64,000 bases of DNA from Aradus depressus (lineage: Eukaryota; Arthropoda; Insecta; Hemiptera; Aradidae), in contig OY759217.1 in NCBI GenBank assembly GCA_963662175.1, positions 17,486,562-17,550,561 of the forward strand. The letters run 5' to 3'. The translations under genes were made by a program, and so were the position numbers. The notes below the pieces were generated by a model. It was not told the origin of the DNA. It saw nothing but the letters and a program-made list of their open reading frames with translations, and ran no database searches. This document shows, in pieces, positions 1-9,974 of the stretch (its first letter is position 1; each line of letters begins with the position of its first letter).

Positions 1-60
1 AAAAAGTCTGCAGCGCTAACCACGGAAACTGCGGGCTATGCCCCTGCTCAGAACTCTCTA
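1..60 (+). repeat. Family E repeat, 3' fragment
   Basis: The first 45 bases (AGTCTGCAGCGCTAACCACG and on) match 14728-14775, the downstream part of the family E repeat at 14388-14735. The window therefore begins inside a repeat. Function unknown. Confidence 0.6.
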
Positions 61-860
61 TGTAAGTTTTAGAGTGAGAACGACAAAATTTTTTGAACGA
101 CAACCGACGACGACGTTTTGTTACATATGCCGTTACACACCATTTCTACGGTCTAAAATCATTGTACATTTTAACAACATTATTAATGTTGTCACCTTCT
201 TTCTCTTCAATAAATATAATTGTTGCTTCTTTCTCTATAGAGAGAGCAGAATTGGCAAAAATTGAATTAGTTTCAGGAGAAAGAAAATTGCAGAGAGCTC
301 GGATTATTTTGTCTATAGACAGTCATACTTGCAGGAAGACTAAACCGTGAGATCCCCATTAACTGAACGGCACTGAAATATTCCGAAGGTTGCACTTTAC
401 TCACGACTTAAACGCACCAACACATTTAATATCACTGGCTTTAATTATACAGCGCCAGCCTCGAAATAAAACATAAAAGTTATACAAGCCGACAATTTAG
501 CTGAAAACTAACTACTATGTTTACAATTTTCCACGCTTCAAGTTATATTTATTTAACTTTTTTTTAAAAATTATTATTATTCTTTTTTATTATTTTTAAT
601 AAGAGCCATTCTAACAATAAATACCATTTACCAAATACGTCTGACGCCAATTTTCTTTCCAACATCACTAAGAATGTTTCCAACTAGCTGATAGCTGGTT
701 CATGGTCTATGCGTTAATTATCTCCCATGGTCTATGCGTTAATTATCTCCAGTTGAATGGACAAATGGCCAGTACTTCAATGGTGGGAAGAAGCTAATGA
801 ATACTGTAGTAGCAGAGGAATGTAATTCTTTTATGCACAACCCCCCTCTCTCAAATACAA
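61..860. other. AT-rich sequence with no recognisable gene
   Basis: Low-complexity AT-rich DNA. Two overlapping short ORFs near 38-350 have no recognisable domain and no coding signal. The only clear structure is a perfect 25-bp tandem duplication at 701-750 (starting CATGGTCTATGCG). Confidence 0.5.
701..750. repeat. 25-bp perfect tandem duplication
   Basis: Two adjacent identical 25-bp copies, 701-725 and 726-750, each starting CATGGTCTATGCGTTAATTA. Identity without divergence suggests a recent slippage duplication. Confidence 0.85.
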
Positions 861-869
861 ATTATATTT

Positions 870-985
870 GACTTCCTCACATATACGAGGTATAGGGGGA
901 GTTACGTAATCACTCAGAAAAAAGAAAAAAAATATATAATATATATTATGTATTAATCACCGGCAATGTACGTTTCAATTAAGTT
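870..985 (+). repeat. Family R remnant, both ends fused
   Basis: The left end has the R terminal palindrome (ATACGAGGTATAGGGG) and the R start GTTACGTAATCA. About 80 bp later the opposite R end appears (ATCACCGGCAATGTACG). The central units are missing, so this is an internally deleted copy. Confidence 0.6.
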
Positions 986-989
986 TTCA

Positions 990-1240
990 CTAATATGAAG
1001 ATGGCTGATGTAGGTTGTGACTCAGATGGTGGACAGGAATAACTCGTCTGTCTCCATCCATGATATTTTAAATTGTTAATGTTTGTTGTAGATTGTTATT
1101 TATTTATTTTTATTGTTTAGTTTTATTCAAAATTTTTTATCAGGATGGTTCTTTTGTAGACTGCCTGATGATGAGGGAGACCTCGAAAGCCGGCTAGCAT
1201 TACTTAAATAAAAATCTGTGAGAGGTCAGACTACCTTATA
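990..1240 (+). repeat. Family P repeat with hammerhead-like core
   Basis: Related to 29095-29435 (shared ATATGAAGATGGCTGATGTAG and GTGAGAGGTCAGACT). At 1165-1198 there is CTGATGA, a GAGG/CCTC stem-loop, GAAA, the 8-bp palindrome AGCCGGCT, then A and GCA, which can pair with TGC just upstream. This resembles a type I hammerhead ribozyme with a self-complementary stem III, but there is one extra U before stem II. Known Penelope-like elements carry such motifs; the assignment here is inference. Confidence 0.55.
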
Positions 1241-1244
1241 AGTT

Positions 1245-1425
1245 TTCACTCGAAATTTTGAGTCGATGCATTCATTACAACTGCAGTTATTAGAGTGTTT
1301 GCCCCACCCCCCTAATTCACATTACCTTTGACCAATTTGACTGAAAATCAATAGATGTCGTCCTTGAGGGGTTCTGGATACACATATAAAATTCCGTGTT
1401 GATACATTCATTCTATCGGGAGTTA
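1245..1425 (-). repeat. Family R fragment
   Basis: Reads in the order CTGAAAATCAATAGATGTCG, TTCTGGATACACATA, ATTCTATCGGGAGTTAT, which is the reverse orientation of R central units. It meets a plus-strand R fragment head to head at about 1430. Confidence 0.7.
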
Positions 1426-1439
1426 TTTTCAGAGGATCG

Positions 1440-1715
1440 GAAAATATGGATGTCTCTGTGAAGACGATAACTCCCGATAGTATGAATGTATCGGCACAAA
1501 AGTTTATGTGGGTATCCAGAACCCCAGAAAATTGACACCTATTGATTTTCAGCCAAATCGGCCGAAGGGAAGGTTACATAAATGGTGGCATTCGTTTAAC
1601 ACGAAAACTGCCGTTGTAATGAAAATATTGACACACACTCAAAATCCCATAAAGACGAGACATATTAATTTTACGCGAAATCAGCTGAAGGGAAGGGTGG
1701 CTCAGACTAGCACTG
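1440..1715 (+). repeat. Family R fragment, about two units
   Basis: Contains AACTCCCGATAGTATGAATG, then CCAGAACCCC, GATTTTCAGCCAAATCGGCC and a second degraded unit ending GCTGAAGGGAAGG. A 77-aa ORF across it (1508-1741) is a chance reading of the repeat. Confidence 0.7.
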
Positions 1716-1924
1716 GAGGCAGCCCAGGACAGGAGAATTGAGGAGAGGCGGCAATGAGGGAATGATAAGATAGCAGATCACTCGGCCAGCACCGCCTCAT
1801 TGTTCAGGGAGGATCGTCTGGATGGGAATGTGATGACGAGTCGAGCAACGGGATTGTCATGAAAAGAAGCTTCGAGAGCGGTACTTAATAAGGTCGATGG
1901 CAAAAGGAACTTTGAGATCATTAT
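1716..1924. other. Unassigned spacer
   Basis: Moderately GC-rich sequence between repeats. I see no domain, RNA gene or repeat match within the window. Confidence 0.4.
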
Positions 1925-2265
1925 CACATCATACCTGTACAAAACAAGTCATATTACATTTATTTAAATATACATGAATTCGATTATTTCATTTCCTAGC
2001 TCAAATTCTTCATTTATGTTATACTTTAAAAGCTGATTTTACATGCGCAATATAAAATACAAAGTGCAGCAGCAGCAAATGCACGCTATTGGCTGTGAGT
2101 CATTTAATTCTAAAAGCACAGAAACCACAACGTGCATTTGCTGTTGCTGCGCATTGCATGTTTGCTGCTTATGTTAAGTCAGCTTAAGTATTACAGTCAG
2201 TGGTTACCTCAGGGGGAGCTTCTAGGGGTCCGAGTCTCCAAAATTAATAACAAAAAGTCATAGTC
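1925..2265. repeat. Family E repeat with internal hairpin
   Basis: Colinear with 14388-14735 over its whole length (CCTGTACAAAACAAGTCAT to AAATTAATAACAAAAAGTC). The interior, about 2030-2195, folds back: AGCTGATTTTACATGCGC and a GCAGCAGCAGCAAATGCACG block face AACGTGCATTTGCTGTTGCT and a degraded TTAAGTCAGCTT. It looks like a foldback or MITE-type element, family unknown. Confidence 0.65.
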
Positions 2266-2271
2266 CGAAGG

Positions 2272-2402
2272 ATATAACCCTCAAAAAGGCATAATCCCCA
2301 TTTTTACTATCTTTATTGGTTATTCTAAAATGCACGCTCCAAACTACATCATCATTAGTTTTTTTCTCCTTCTATAAACTAGATGATTTGAGGGTTATGC
2401 CC
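2272..2402. repeat. Small MITE-like element
   Basis: ATAACCCTCAAAAAGGCAT on the left faces ATTTGAGGGTTATGCCCC on the right, giving about 13-bp inverted ends around 100 bp. No target duplication is certain. Confidence 0.4.
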
Positions 2403-2690
2403 CTTGGCCTTTGCACCCTCGACATACATCTTTCTTCAAATTTTAAGAAAACAAATTTCCACATGTCATAACAAGGACCTATTCCTTCTCAATTCATACA
2501 AGGGGTGACACATGACCACCACCAATTTTTTTCAAAAAATATATACGAATAGTGTAGTAAGAGACATTTGAGAAAATGCCAAAGTTTTATTCCTTAAACG
2601 TTTTTTTGAGAATTTTATAGGTATTTGAAAAAAAAAAAAGTTGAAGCTCCACTTGATGATTTTCAATGTGCAAACTAGAAATATTATTAC
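2403..2690. other. AT-rich spacer
   Basis: No gene, RNA or repeat recognised in this stretch. Confidence 0.4.
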
Positions 2691-2694
2691 TTCT

Positions 2695-2860
2695 CCAGCT
2701 AAACGAAGTAGGTATAAGCGAAGTTATGTAATCGGACAGAAATTCGAAACTGATACATTTGCAACAATTATTTCAACAGAAAGTTTTTTGACCCCCTGCC
2801 TGATTTCAAAAATGTAAAAAAAGTCTGTCCGCCCGTAAGTAATCTGTAAAAAAGTGGTTG
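2695..2860 (+). repeat. Family R, 5' block
   Basis: Begins near the terminal palindrome remnant (CGAAGTAGGTATAAGCGAAG), continues GTTATGTAATCGGACAGAAA, then the block ending GACCCCCTGCCTGATTTCAA and GTCTGTCC. Central units are absent. Confidence 0.65.
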
Positions 2861-3168
2861 GTATAAGGCAACCTTACATATTTTAATTTAAAGTTTATAG
2901 GAAATGAAGTACTTCTCAAGCACTTTCAAAAAAGTGCTTTTTTTTTGTTTTTGCAGTTTAGAGCGCATTGAAAATAAAAATGTACGCTAGTTTAGCTGAT
3001 TTTTTCAAGTACAACGCAAAACTTTGGGATTTCCTCAACTGTCTCTTGCAGACCTATATATTATTTTGATCAAAATCGGTGTTGGCCATTGATATATATA
3101 TGATACATCTTACTTACAAATAATACATACCCAGATGAGAGGTTATTTGGCCACATCTTATTGTCTGG

Positions 3169-3292
3169 TCCCCTAAAAAATAAATAGAAGGAATCAGTAA
3201 CATTATTGTGAACACGTTTAAAAGTATATATTATTATAACATTTATTTTTTAGAATTTTCTAACTTTTTATGGACGATTTTTTAGGGGGCTA
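3169..3292. mobile_element. Short TIR MITE
   Basis: The ends read CCCCTAAAAAATAAATAG and CGATTTTTTAGGGGGC, a 12-bp inverted repeat around about 100 bp of AT-rich DNA. Superfamily not determined. Confidence 0.45.
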
Positions 3293-3331
3293 TGTGCATG
3301 CAGTATTACAGATTAACTTTTTAAAAAAATC

Positions 3332-3345
3332 GGGGCGATCGCCCC
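3332..3345. repeat. Perfect 14-bp palindrome
   Basis: GGGGCGATCGCCCC is perfectly self-complementary and stands out in AT-rich surroundings. No function can be assigned. Confidence 0.8.
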
Positions 3346-3382
3346 TCAAGACGTTTGGATTTGTGATTTTTTTAGGCTTTTA

Positions 3383-3617
3383 AGGATATATTAAGAAAAC
3401 AAAATAAATGAAGTCTAATTTATAATATTCTTCACTTTATAACTCTAGGGATTTATTTTGTGAAATTTTACTCTAAAGTTAATTATCATAATATATATCA
3501 TAATCATAATATGATAATTAACTTTAGAGTAAAATTTCACAAAATAAATCCCTAGAGTTATAAAGTGAAGAATATTATAAATTAGACTTCATTTATTTTG
3601 TTTTCTTAATATATCCT
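3383..3617. repeat. 235-bp palindrome
   Basis: The left half, from AGGATATATTAAGAAAACAA, is mirrored as its reverse complement up to TTTTCTTAATATATCCT. Arms are about 108 bp with a short TATATATCATAATCA-type centre. No mismatch was seen by eye. The right end touches the Helitron that follows. Confidence 0.85.
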
Positions 3618-4026
3618 ATTATATATATATATATTATATATAAAGCTGAAAATGTCTGTGCGTTGTACCGCTATAACTCACGAACGGCTTGATGGATTTG
3701 ATTAATTTTTTTTTAAATTTGTTCGTCATCGTCTGTGGAAGGTTATAGGCGTATTAGTACCTCAATATCTGGTCCATCCCAGCATCCACTCACGCAATCT
3801 TTGTAACTCGAAAACCATTGCAACGATTAATGAGAAATCTTTTTGAATAAATTAGTTTTAGCTCCAAAGCTAGCGTTACTACAGTTGAAGGACTATAAGC
3901 CTTATTCCGTATGAATAATTGAAAATTATAACATCATGAATGTACTGTCGAGGAACTGAATAGTCTTATAGGAGATATTGGGAGAAAAGTCAAAGTTCCC
4001 CGGGCAACGCCTGGAATTACTGCTAG
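3613..4026 (+). mobile_element. Non-autonomous Helitron
   Basis: The 5' end is TC followed by a TA-rich run and AAAGCTGAAAATGTCTGTGC. The 3' end has the hairpin CCCCGGGCAACGCCTGG, eight bases, then CTAG and a T. A terminal hairpin about 10 nt before CTAG and no target duplication are classical Helitron marks. There is no Rep/helicase ORF. The same family occurs at 26766-27283, 30697-31248 and 40565-42072. Confidence 0.8.
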
Positions 4027-4090
4027 TAATTAATATACGTATAACAATTTGTGAAAAATAAAGAGTAATTGAGATATTGTATCTTTTTGA

Positions 4091-4400
4091 GGACGCCGGT
4101 AGCTCAGTGGTATGCGTGCTTGTCTTCTGAGCTCAAGAATGTGGGTTCGAAATGCGGCCGAGGCCCTTAGTTAAAGACGAGTACGTGGCATCGTACAGGC
4201 TCGGGACCATCGCTTAACGTCCCATCCGAAGGACGGCGTGCTTTAAGTTTATTTTATCTCCCTAGGTGAATAAAAATTTAGGACTCCCACAGTAGAGTCG
4301 GGCTCATGTCCACCAGAATGACGAAAGAGCGCTCTGGTAGTAGGCGATATGACCTCGTAGTTGAAGCCCGGGCATGAGTCATAAAACCTAACCTAACCTA
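4091..4400 (+). mobile_element. tRNA-derived SINE S1 with inverted core
   Basis: The tRNA-like head has box A TAGCTCAGTGGTA and a decayed box B (GGTTCGAAAT). From about 4170 to 4260 the central block is the reverse complement of the normal S1 core (CGTCCCATCCGAAGGACGG instead of CCGTCCTTCGGATGGGACG). The 3' part then resumes in normal orientation and ends in CCTAACCTAACCT. It is an S1 copy with a clean internal inversion of about 90 bp. Confidence 0.85.
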
Positions 4401-4499
4401 CATAACAATTTTCAATTTAATAATCAAATTATATGAAATCCGGCCGAAGCACTTAGGTTGCTACCCCTATTAGCTAACACTGGATGCTCTTCGTAGGCA

Positions 4500-4980
4500 T
4501 TTCTGTTTCTGTGTCTGTGAACACGATAACTCCTAATAGAATGAATGTATCGATACGAAATTTTAGATATGAATTCAGAACCCAGCTAAAGAAAAGTTTC
4601 AGTTAAATCGACCAAAGGGAAGGGGGGGGGGGGGGGATTAAGGAGGAGGCTTAACATAAAAGCACTAATAACTGCTGATAAATAAATTTCTCGGCGCAAA
4701 ATTTAATATGTGTGACCAAAACCCAATAAAGACAATACCTATCGATTTACAGTCAATTCGGCCAAAGCGTAAAGGGAATTAGGAGTGAGGCTCAACTTCA
4801 AAACTTCAATTATTGCCATTGCACTGAATGTATCCACTCAAAATGTCACATATGAATTCAAAACCCCATAAGGACGACAATTATCAATTTTCAGCGGAAT
4901 TGGCAGAAAGGAGGGGGTCTGAGGTGGGCTCAACTCATAAACCGTAATAACTGCCGATGAAATGAATATATTGTGACGGT
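4500..4980 (+). repeat. Family R copy with three or four central units
   Basis: Successive units each carry AATGAATGTATCGA-like, CCAAAACCCAATAAAGAC-like, GATTTACAGTCAATTCGGCC-like and AAGGGAAGG blocks, spaced about 130-145 bp. The first unit has a run of 15 G at 4622-4636 after AAGGGAA. It shows that family R is built of tandem units in variable number. Confidence 0.75.
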
Positions 4981-6130
4981 TCGAACGACCTGTCACATGC
5001 TGGAAACCCAGGAAAATGGGTAAAGTAAAGTAAGATAAAAGAAATAATTATAACTGAATGAATAATTTGAAGAATTTCAAATTTGAACATTTAGGCGGGA
5101 AGGAGAATGTACTATGCGTGTTTTTTATGAATAGTATTATTGTTTCAATAAATAATTAAAATAGTACAGGAATATTTGTAAAATAAAATTAAATATTGTT
5201 TAAATAAAAAGGCATAAAAAAGGAATAATATAATGAATTTTATCCACGTTGTAGTAGAGTGGAGAGGGGAGGAGTACATGTGACGAAGATGAACGAGCAG
5301 TAGTAGTGAGAGAGTCTTCACCGAACCAGTGTTGAGTTCCCGACCCCGGTTTTTGGACCGAATGTAGCCCCAAATTTGTTATTTTCACAAAAGTAGTGCA
5401 GTATAATCCACATTAATTTCCCCCTGGAACAGCACCGAATATGGACACCCAGTTACCATAGGATCAGACTGGAAATATAGGATGCAAGGTATATCTTCGG
5501 ATGAACTTCATGGACGATCGGATGATGGCTGAAAAGCACATGGTGGAGAGAGGCTGATGAGACGATTTCTGACTGGAGGAGGATTCATTTACACCAGGAA
5601 ACCACCAACTGGATGAATAGCACCTTTTATCCATATAAAATAATGTCAACGGTCTATAACTTCATAAAAAATAAATGCCTAAAAAAAATGTAACGTCTGA
5701 TAAAACTTTTCAAATTCATAAGGTTAAATAAAAATCAATAGAGTAAATTAACATGTCCTATCTCCGTATTGGTCGCTTATTAAAAATTTGTACGATGAGC
5801 AGTTTGTTGTATTTTTCATAATTTATTTAAAAAAGATTATAAGAAACCTCTGTCATATTATTGTCATGAAAGAGTATCAAAATATACGGATGTTAAATTT
5901 ATGTAATGCTTTTAATTTTTTGAATCGCCCCTTTTTCAATTTAAATTATAGTTATTAATATGTTTGTCTTACTTACAAAACCAGGTAAGAAGGATTCTGC
6001 ATCTGGCATGTCTACCCGCTTCTTACAAGAACCCACGACATAATTTAAATATTAGAACCCTGAGATTATTTGTAAGAGTACCCCATAGCGGTTGTCTCAA
6101 TATATATATTTCGGTACAACATAAAAACAA
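4981..6130. other. Unassigned; possible LTR-like stretch
   Basis: Two minus-strand ORFs of about 60 aa (5200-5388, 5464-5649) show no domain. TTTGGGGCTACATTCGGTCC on the minus strand near 5355-5375 is faintly like the start of a retroelement leader, but no primer-binding site or paired LTR is found. No gene is called. Confidence 0.3.
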
Positions 6131-6137
6131 AGGTCCA

Positions 6138-6640
6138 ATCATCACAATGGAAGACAAAATCCTCTCCAACATCCAAAAAAGCTCGTCAAGTCAAATCAAA
6201 TGTCAAGGTCATGCTCAATTAATCTTTTTCGTTACCTTGAAACCCTGAGACATTTGCGCGAGGCTGAGAGGAGGAAGAGACCTGAACTGTGGCTAAGTGA
6301 GAAGTGGATGCTGCACCATGACAACCCGCCCGTTCATTCTGCGTTGCTCATTCGCGATTATTGCACAAAAAACGCCATTGCCGTCATCCCCCAGCCCCCG
6401 TACTAACCTGGCCCCTGCCGACGTTTTCCTGTTTCCAAAACTCAAGAGACCCTTAAAAGGGCAGAAATTTCACTCAACTGACGAAATTAAAGAAAAATCG
6501 CTGGAGGAGCTGAACAGCATTCCAGAAGATGAGTTCTCTTGGTCCTTACAGCAGTGGAAATAATGATGGGAGAAATGTATATTTTCCCAAGGGGAGTACT
6601 TTGAAAGGGACAATGTCCAATAACTTGTACATTTTTAAAA
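6138..6640 (+). pseudogene. Mariner-family transposase, C-terminal pseudogene
   Basis: Mariner transposases cut and paste Tc1/mariner elements at TA. The reading QSSQWK, then KKARQVKSNVKVML, RRKRPELW, HHDNPPVHSA and, after a frameshift, LAPADVFLFPKLKRPLKG and LQQWK, follows the C-terminal half of a mariner transposase. HHDN and the next acidic region correspond to the second and third catalytic positions; the third reads APADVFLF. At least two frame breaks, a stop after ML, and loss of roughly 30 residues between NVKVML and RYLETL mean it is inactive. No TIRs were found. The N-terminal half is missing. Confidence 0.85.
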
Positions 6641-6706
6641 TAATTTTTTAAAAAATCAGTTCTAGGACTTTTTTTGGAAAATGAGTTACCCTACAAATAA
6701 TGAGAA

Positions 6707-6774
6707 AAAATCACGTTTCAGTATATCGAAGTTTCCAAGGAACCGTCAATTTCGATATATGGAAGGTCCGACTG
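6707..6774 (-). mobile_element. Pogo/Tigger-like terminal repeat remnant
   Basis: On the minus strand it starts TACAGTCGGACCTTCCATAT and continues with CGAAATTGACGG and a mirrored CTTCGATATACTGAAA. This fits a TA target followed by CAGTCG-type pogo/Tigger ends. The same end recurs at 49728-49768. Confidence 0.5.
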
Positions 6775-6999
6775 TATTTACAGTTATCAAGACTAGCAGA
6801 CCCCGACCATGTAATGCAGTCTCCCCTCTGTCCAGCTCGACTGGTTGATTCAATGCATGAAACCGTCTGTAAACATACAATACTACACAGAAAGGGTTCA
6901 GACAACAGTGGTTCTCTACGAGCCCTTGTACAAGGAGGTCTATGTTTTGACGCCCCGTCGACAAATGGCGCCACTTGACTTCGCGCTCCGCGGCTCACA

Positions 7000-7690
7000 A
7001 TGTCTCATCAGCCAACTTGCTTCACGCTCAGCTTCACTCTTCAGTTCTCTCCACCTCCCACCTGTTCATCTCTACTTTGTTCTCTATTGTTTTTTGAACT
7101 TTTCGCCCTCATTGCTCCCTCCTCCAAACCTCCATTAAGGACTCTTCTCCGGATTTGCTTCCCTTCCTCTCTGCATTTCACCCTCCACTGCTCTTCAAGA
7201 TCTAACCAAAACCACCCATCCCTCTTCTTACAGAAACCCTAAATACTAAGAGGGCCCTACATTGTCGGAAGTTTGTTATTTTCACAACCAATCAATTATA
7301 TTCAAAAAAGTTTAACTCATAAAAGAATCAACTTCTTAATGTCCGACCCCACTTCTCGAAAGCAATAAATACAATAATAGTAACATATGAAACAAAGTAA
7401 CTAACACGGATATTGTTTGTAGACCTCTGCCAGGAAAATAAGAAGGAATGCAGACTTTTAAGCTTTTACAAATGAAACACGACTCTTATAAGTACATATT
7501 TGTAAACTAGTTTTAAAACGTAACAAGGAAACATATCAAACTCGTTGATGTCACTCAACGTGCTAGTTATTCTGCCTTTGATCTCAAGAAAAATTTATCA
7601 TTTCAGTTGAGAATTAGAGGTACAAAAACAAACCAAACAAAATATAATTTTATGATTATTTTCGTTCAGTGAAAAGAAAAAAAAACGTTG
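7000..7690. other. Pyrimidine-rich stretch, then AT-rich spacer
   Basis: 7000-7240 is C/T-rich on the plus strand with overlapping short ORFs in two frames, typical of composition bias and not of coding. The rest is AT-rich. A TTTGTTATTTTCACAA motif near 7270 also occurs near 5378. No gene recognised. Confidence 0.4.
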
Positions 7691-7699
7691 ATGTAGGAG

Positions 7700-7850
7700 T
7701 ATATATTTAATTTAAAGATCTTTGTATGTGTTGAGGAAGCGTTGTTACATTAAATAAAGGTTCACAGCACTTAACTGCCTTCTTTTATTTATTTTATTAT
7801 TCCTGACGTTTCGAGCCTTCGCTCATTTTCACAGGTGTTATCCCCATATA
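7700..7850 (-). repeat. P-like element end with stem and GAAA motif
   Basis: On the minus strand (about 7797-7835): CTGTGAAAATGAGC, loop, GGCTCGAAACGTCAGG. The stem GAGC/GCTC is followed by GAAAC and ACGT. It has the family P architecture but a degenerate first half of the core. Confidence 0.45.
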
Positions 7851-8029
7851 AAAATTTAAAATTAACATTCATTTGCAATATATGCATATCACATAGAAAT
7901 TTTCGAGTTTATCTTGTTGGAATGAAATAATTGTATCTTTAATTTTAGTTTTACCCATTGTTATTGAAAAAAGGGAAGAAAATATTTCAGAACAAACAAA
8001 TTGCTAACTGTAAAACCACAAAAATTTCC

Positions 8030-8230
8030 TAATTGAAATCCCAAACCCTTACTTATCTATCTGAGGAACCTATAAGAATGGTTCGCACTGAGCACTCTTC
8101 TTATTTTGTAACTCAAGTTAATGGACCATGTTTTTAGCGGAATAAACAATATTTCAAAAAAATAAGTTTGTTTTATTTATTCATTACAAGCTCCACAATG
8201 TGTCAGCGTTTCTCAACATAAAGCATGAAG
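8030..8230 (+). repeat. Repeat shared with MULE flank and family P tail
   Basis: CCTATAAGAATGGTTCGCAC near 8070 matches the sequence before the MULE relic (about 11795). AATAAGTTTGTTTTATTTAT at 8162 and GTTTCTCAACAT match the family P tail at 12300-12362 and 58793-59042. Confidence 0.6.
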
Positions 8231-8655
8231 TTATATTACTTATTATTATTATTTACCTTATTTTTATTGGTTAATTATATATTATATATATAATAGCGCA
8301 TAATAGCACTGAATATAAACATCTATAATTAAGTAGTATCTATTGTATTGATTAATGTTACAATTTTTTTATTAATTTATCTTCTTTATCTATTTATTAG
8401 TATTTTTTGAATTATATCTATTATTATTTATCTAATATGTATTTATTTTTTATGGTTGAATTTCGGTTGATGAATATAATTTATAAGCTACTTAGATGTA
8501 CAAAATTGTATGATGTATACAATTATCATGTTGTGGTTTAACGGAAATAAATATTATATTGTTTTTGACACCGTTTTACTGTCCATGACATTTTTCATGC
8601 ACCTTAAGCTATTTGGGTCTATGCACAATATGGTTGAACAATGCGAATGCAGTAT
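8231..8655. other. AT-rich spacer
   Basis: Very AT-rich, with no ORF of note and no recognised repeat. Confidence 0.4.
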
Positions 8656-8659
8656 TCTG

Positions 8660-8790
8660 GAAAATCAATAGGTGTCCTTGGATTGCTTTGAATTTATATA
8701 TGAAATATCGTGTCAATATATTCATTACAACAGCAGGTAATTTTTGTATAAGCCCACCCTTAATCCCCACCCTTAAATCCTACTGAGAAC
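8660..8790 (-). repeat. Family R fragment
   Basis: AAAATCAATAGGTGTCCTTG, a TATATGAAATATCGTGTCAAT block and CATTACAACAGCAGGTAAT give the reverse orientation of an R unit, diverged. Confidence 0.6.
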
Positions 8791-8829
8791 TCCGCTTCCA
8801 ATTACTTCGCATAGCTGTGAAAGAAAACC

Positions 8830-9500
8830 TAATACATATATGAAATAATTTTATTTAACCCAGTAACACCCATGTTACAGTGTGGACATAGCGTACCTGG
8901 GCAATATAAGAAATATTGATATTTGATAACCAAATAGTGAGCATCTTCATATCAAAAAATATATAAAAAATATCGTTTAATACATAGTAAGGACCGTTTT
9001 AGCAAAATTAGTGAAGAGTTGAGGAAGAGGGGAGTGGTGGAGAAGGACTAAGAAGTATTGTAGAATGTATTGAAGTGGAATAAGGACGATGAAGTGACGG
9101 TGAAGTTTGGAGGCCTGGAGGAAAGCCTGTTATCTGGGCGGATGAACAGAGGAGGCTATCCAGCAGGAGGCCACCTTCATCTAACCATGGCAATGTATGC
9201 CAGGCTGGGAGGGGTTCTTCTTTGTTGAGATCGAGTTTAGTGGATAGGTGATGGCCCTTCAGAAACACTACAGTTAAATAATGATAATATCTATTTTCAT
9301 TAGACCATAACATGGTAATTGGATACCTTATACAATTTTGTACATCGAAGTGGCTTATAAATTGTATACATCAACCGAGATTAAATCTTAGAATGTAAAC
9401 ACATATGAGATGAATTTTTGTTAAGAAATAAATAATAGAAGATATATTACCATGAAATTTCTAATAACATAGGCATCATTTATATATTTAATATATATTT
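8830..9500. other. Unassigned sequence
   Basis: A 101-aa minus-strand ORF (9008-9313) is proline- and serine-rich with no recognisable domain or homologous repeat in the window. I do not call it a gene. The remainder is AT-rich. Confidence 0.4.
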
Positions 9501-9507
9501 AATTAAG

Positions 9508-9826
9508 AGGGCGCCGGTAGCTCAGTGGTATGCGTGCTTGACTTCTGAGATCGTGCGTTCGAAGCCCGACCGAGGCCCTTAGTTTATTTTATCCGGGAGA
9601 TAAAATAAACTTGAGCACGCCGTCCTTCGGATGGGACGTTGAGCGGTGGTCCCGATGTCAGGTACTCGTTAAAGACCCCTACCCTAGGTGAATAAAAATT
9701 TAGGGTAGGCAAAATTTAGGACTCCCACAGTATAATAGGGCTCATGTCCACCAGAGGTAGAAAAGAGCGCTCTGGTAGTAGGCGATATGACCTTGTAGTT
9801 AAAGCCAAGAAATGAGTCATAATAAC
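9508..9826 (+). mobile_element. SINE S1
   Basis: Near-complete S1: head GCGCCGGTAGCTCAGTGGTA, box B TTCGAAGCCCGACC, the GTTTATTTTATC/GATAAAATAAAC hairpin, core CCGTCCTTCGGATGGGACG, and the 3' block with ATGACCTTGTAGTT. The tail ends ATGAGTCATAATAAC without CCTAA units. Its first hairpin has gained a base pair relative to most copies. Confidence 0.9.
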
Positions 9827-9869
9827 TATTTCAATAGATGTCTAAAGCATATTTTATAGTTAGTTAGTT

Positions 9870-9972
9870 ATTATGTTTTATGCCCTTACTGGCTTTAACT
9901 AGCAGAGCGCTCTTTCGTCACTCTGGTAGACATGAGCCCGACTCTACTATGGGAGTCCAAAATTTTCTTTAC
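9870..9972 (-). mobile_element. SINE S1, 3' fragment
   Basis: Only the S1 3' end is present in reverse (GCTTTAACT, AGAGCGCTCTTTCGTCACTC, ATGAGCCCGACTCTACTATG). It follows a plus-strand copy after about 45 bp, so the two form a tail-to-tail pair. Confidence 0.8.
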
Positions 9973-9974
9973 TT

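Noticed and set aside
1165..1198. Firm call of an active hammerhead ribozyme
   Set aside because: There is an extra U before stem II in every copy, and activity cannot be judged from sequence alone. Reported as hammerhead-like only.
5200..5650. LTR retrotransposon leader
   Set aside because: Only a vague GGGGCTAC motif; no primer-binding site, gag or paired LTR.
6711..6998. Overlapping 72-97-aa ORFs on both strands at 6700-7140
   Set aside because: They read the pogo-like end and a pyrimidine-rich tract in several frames. No domain.
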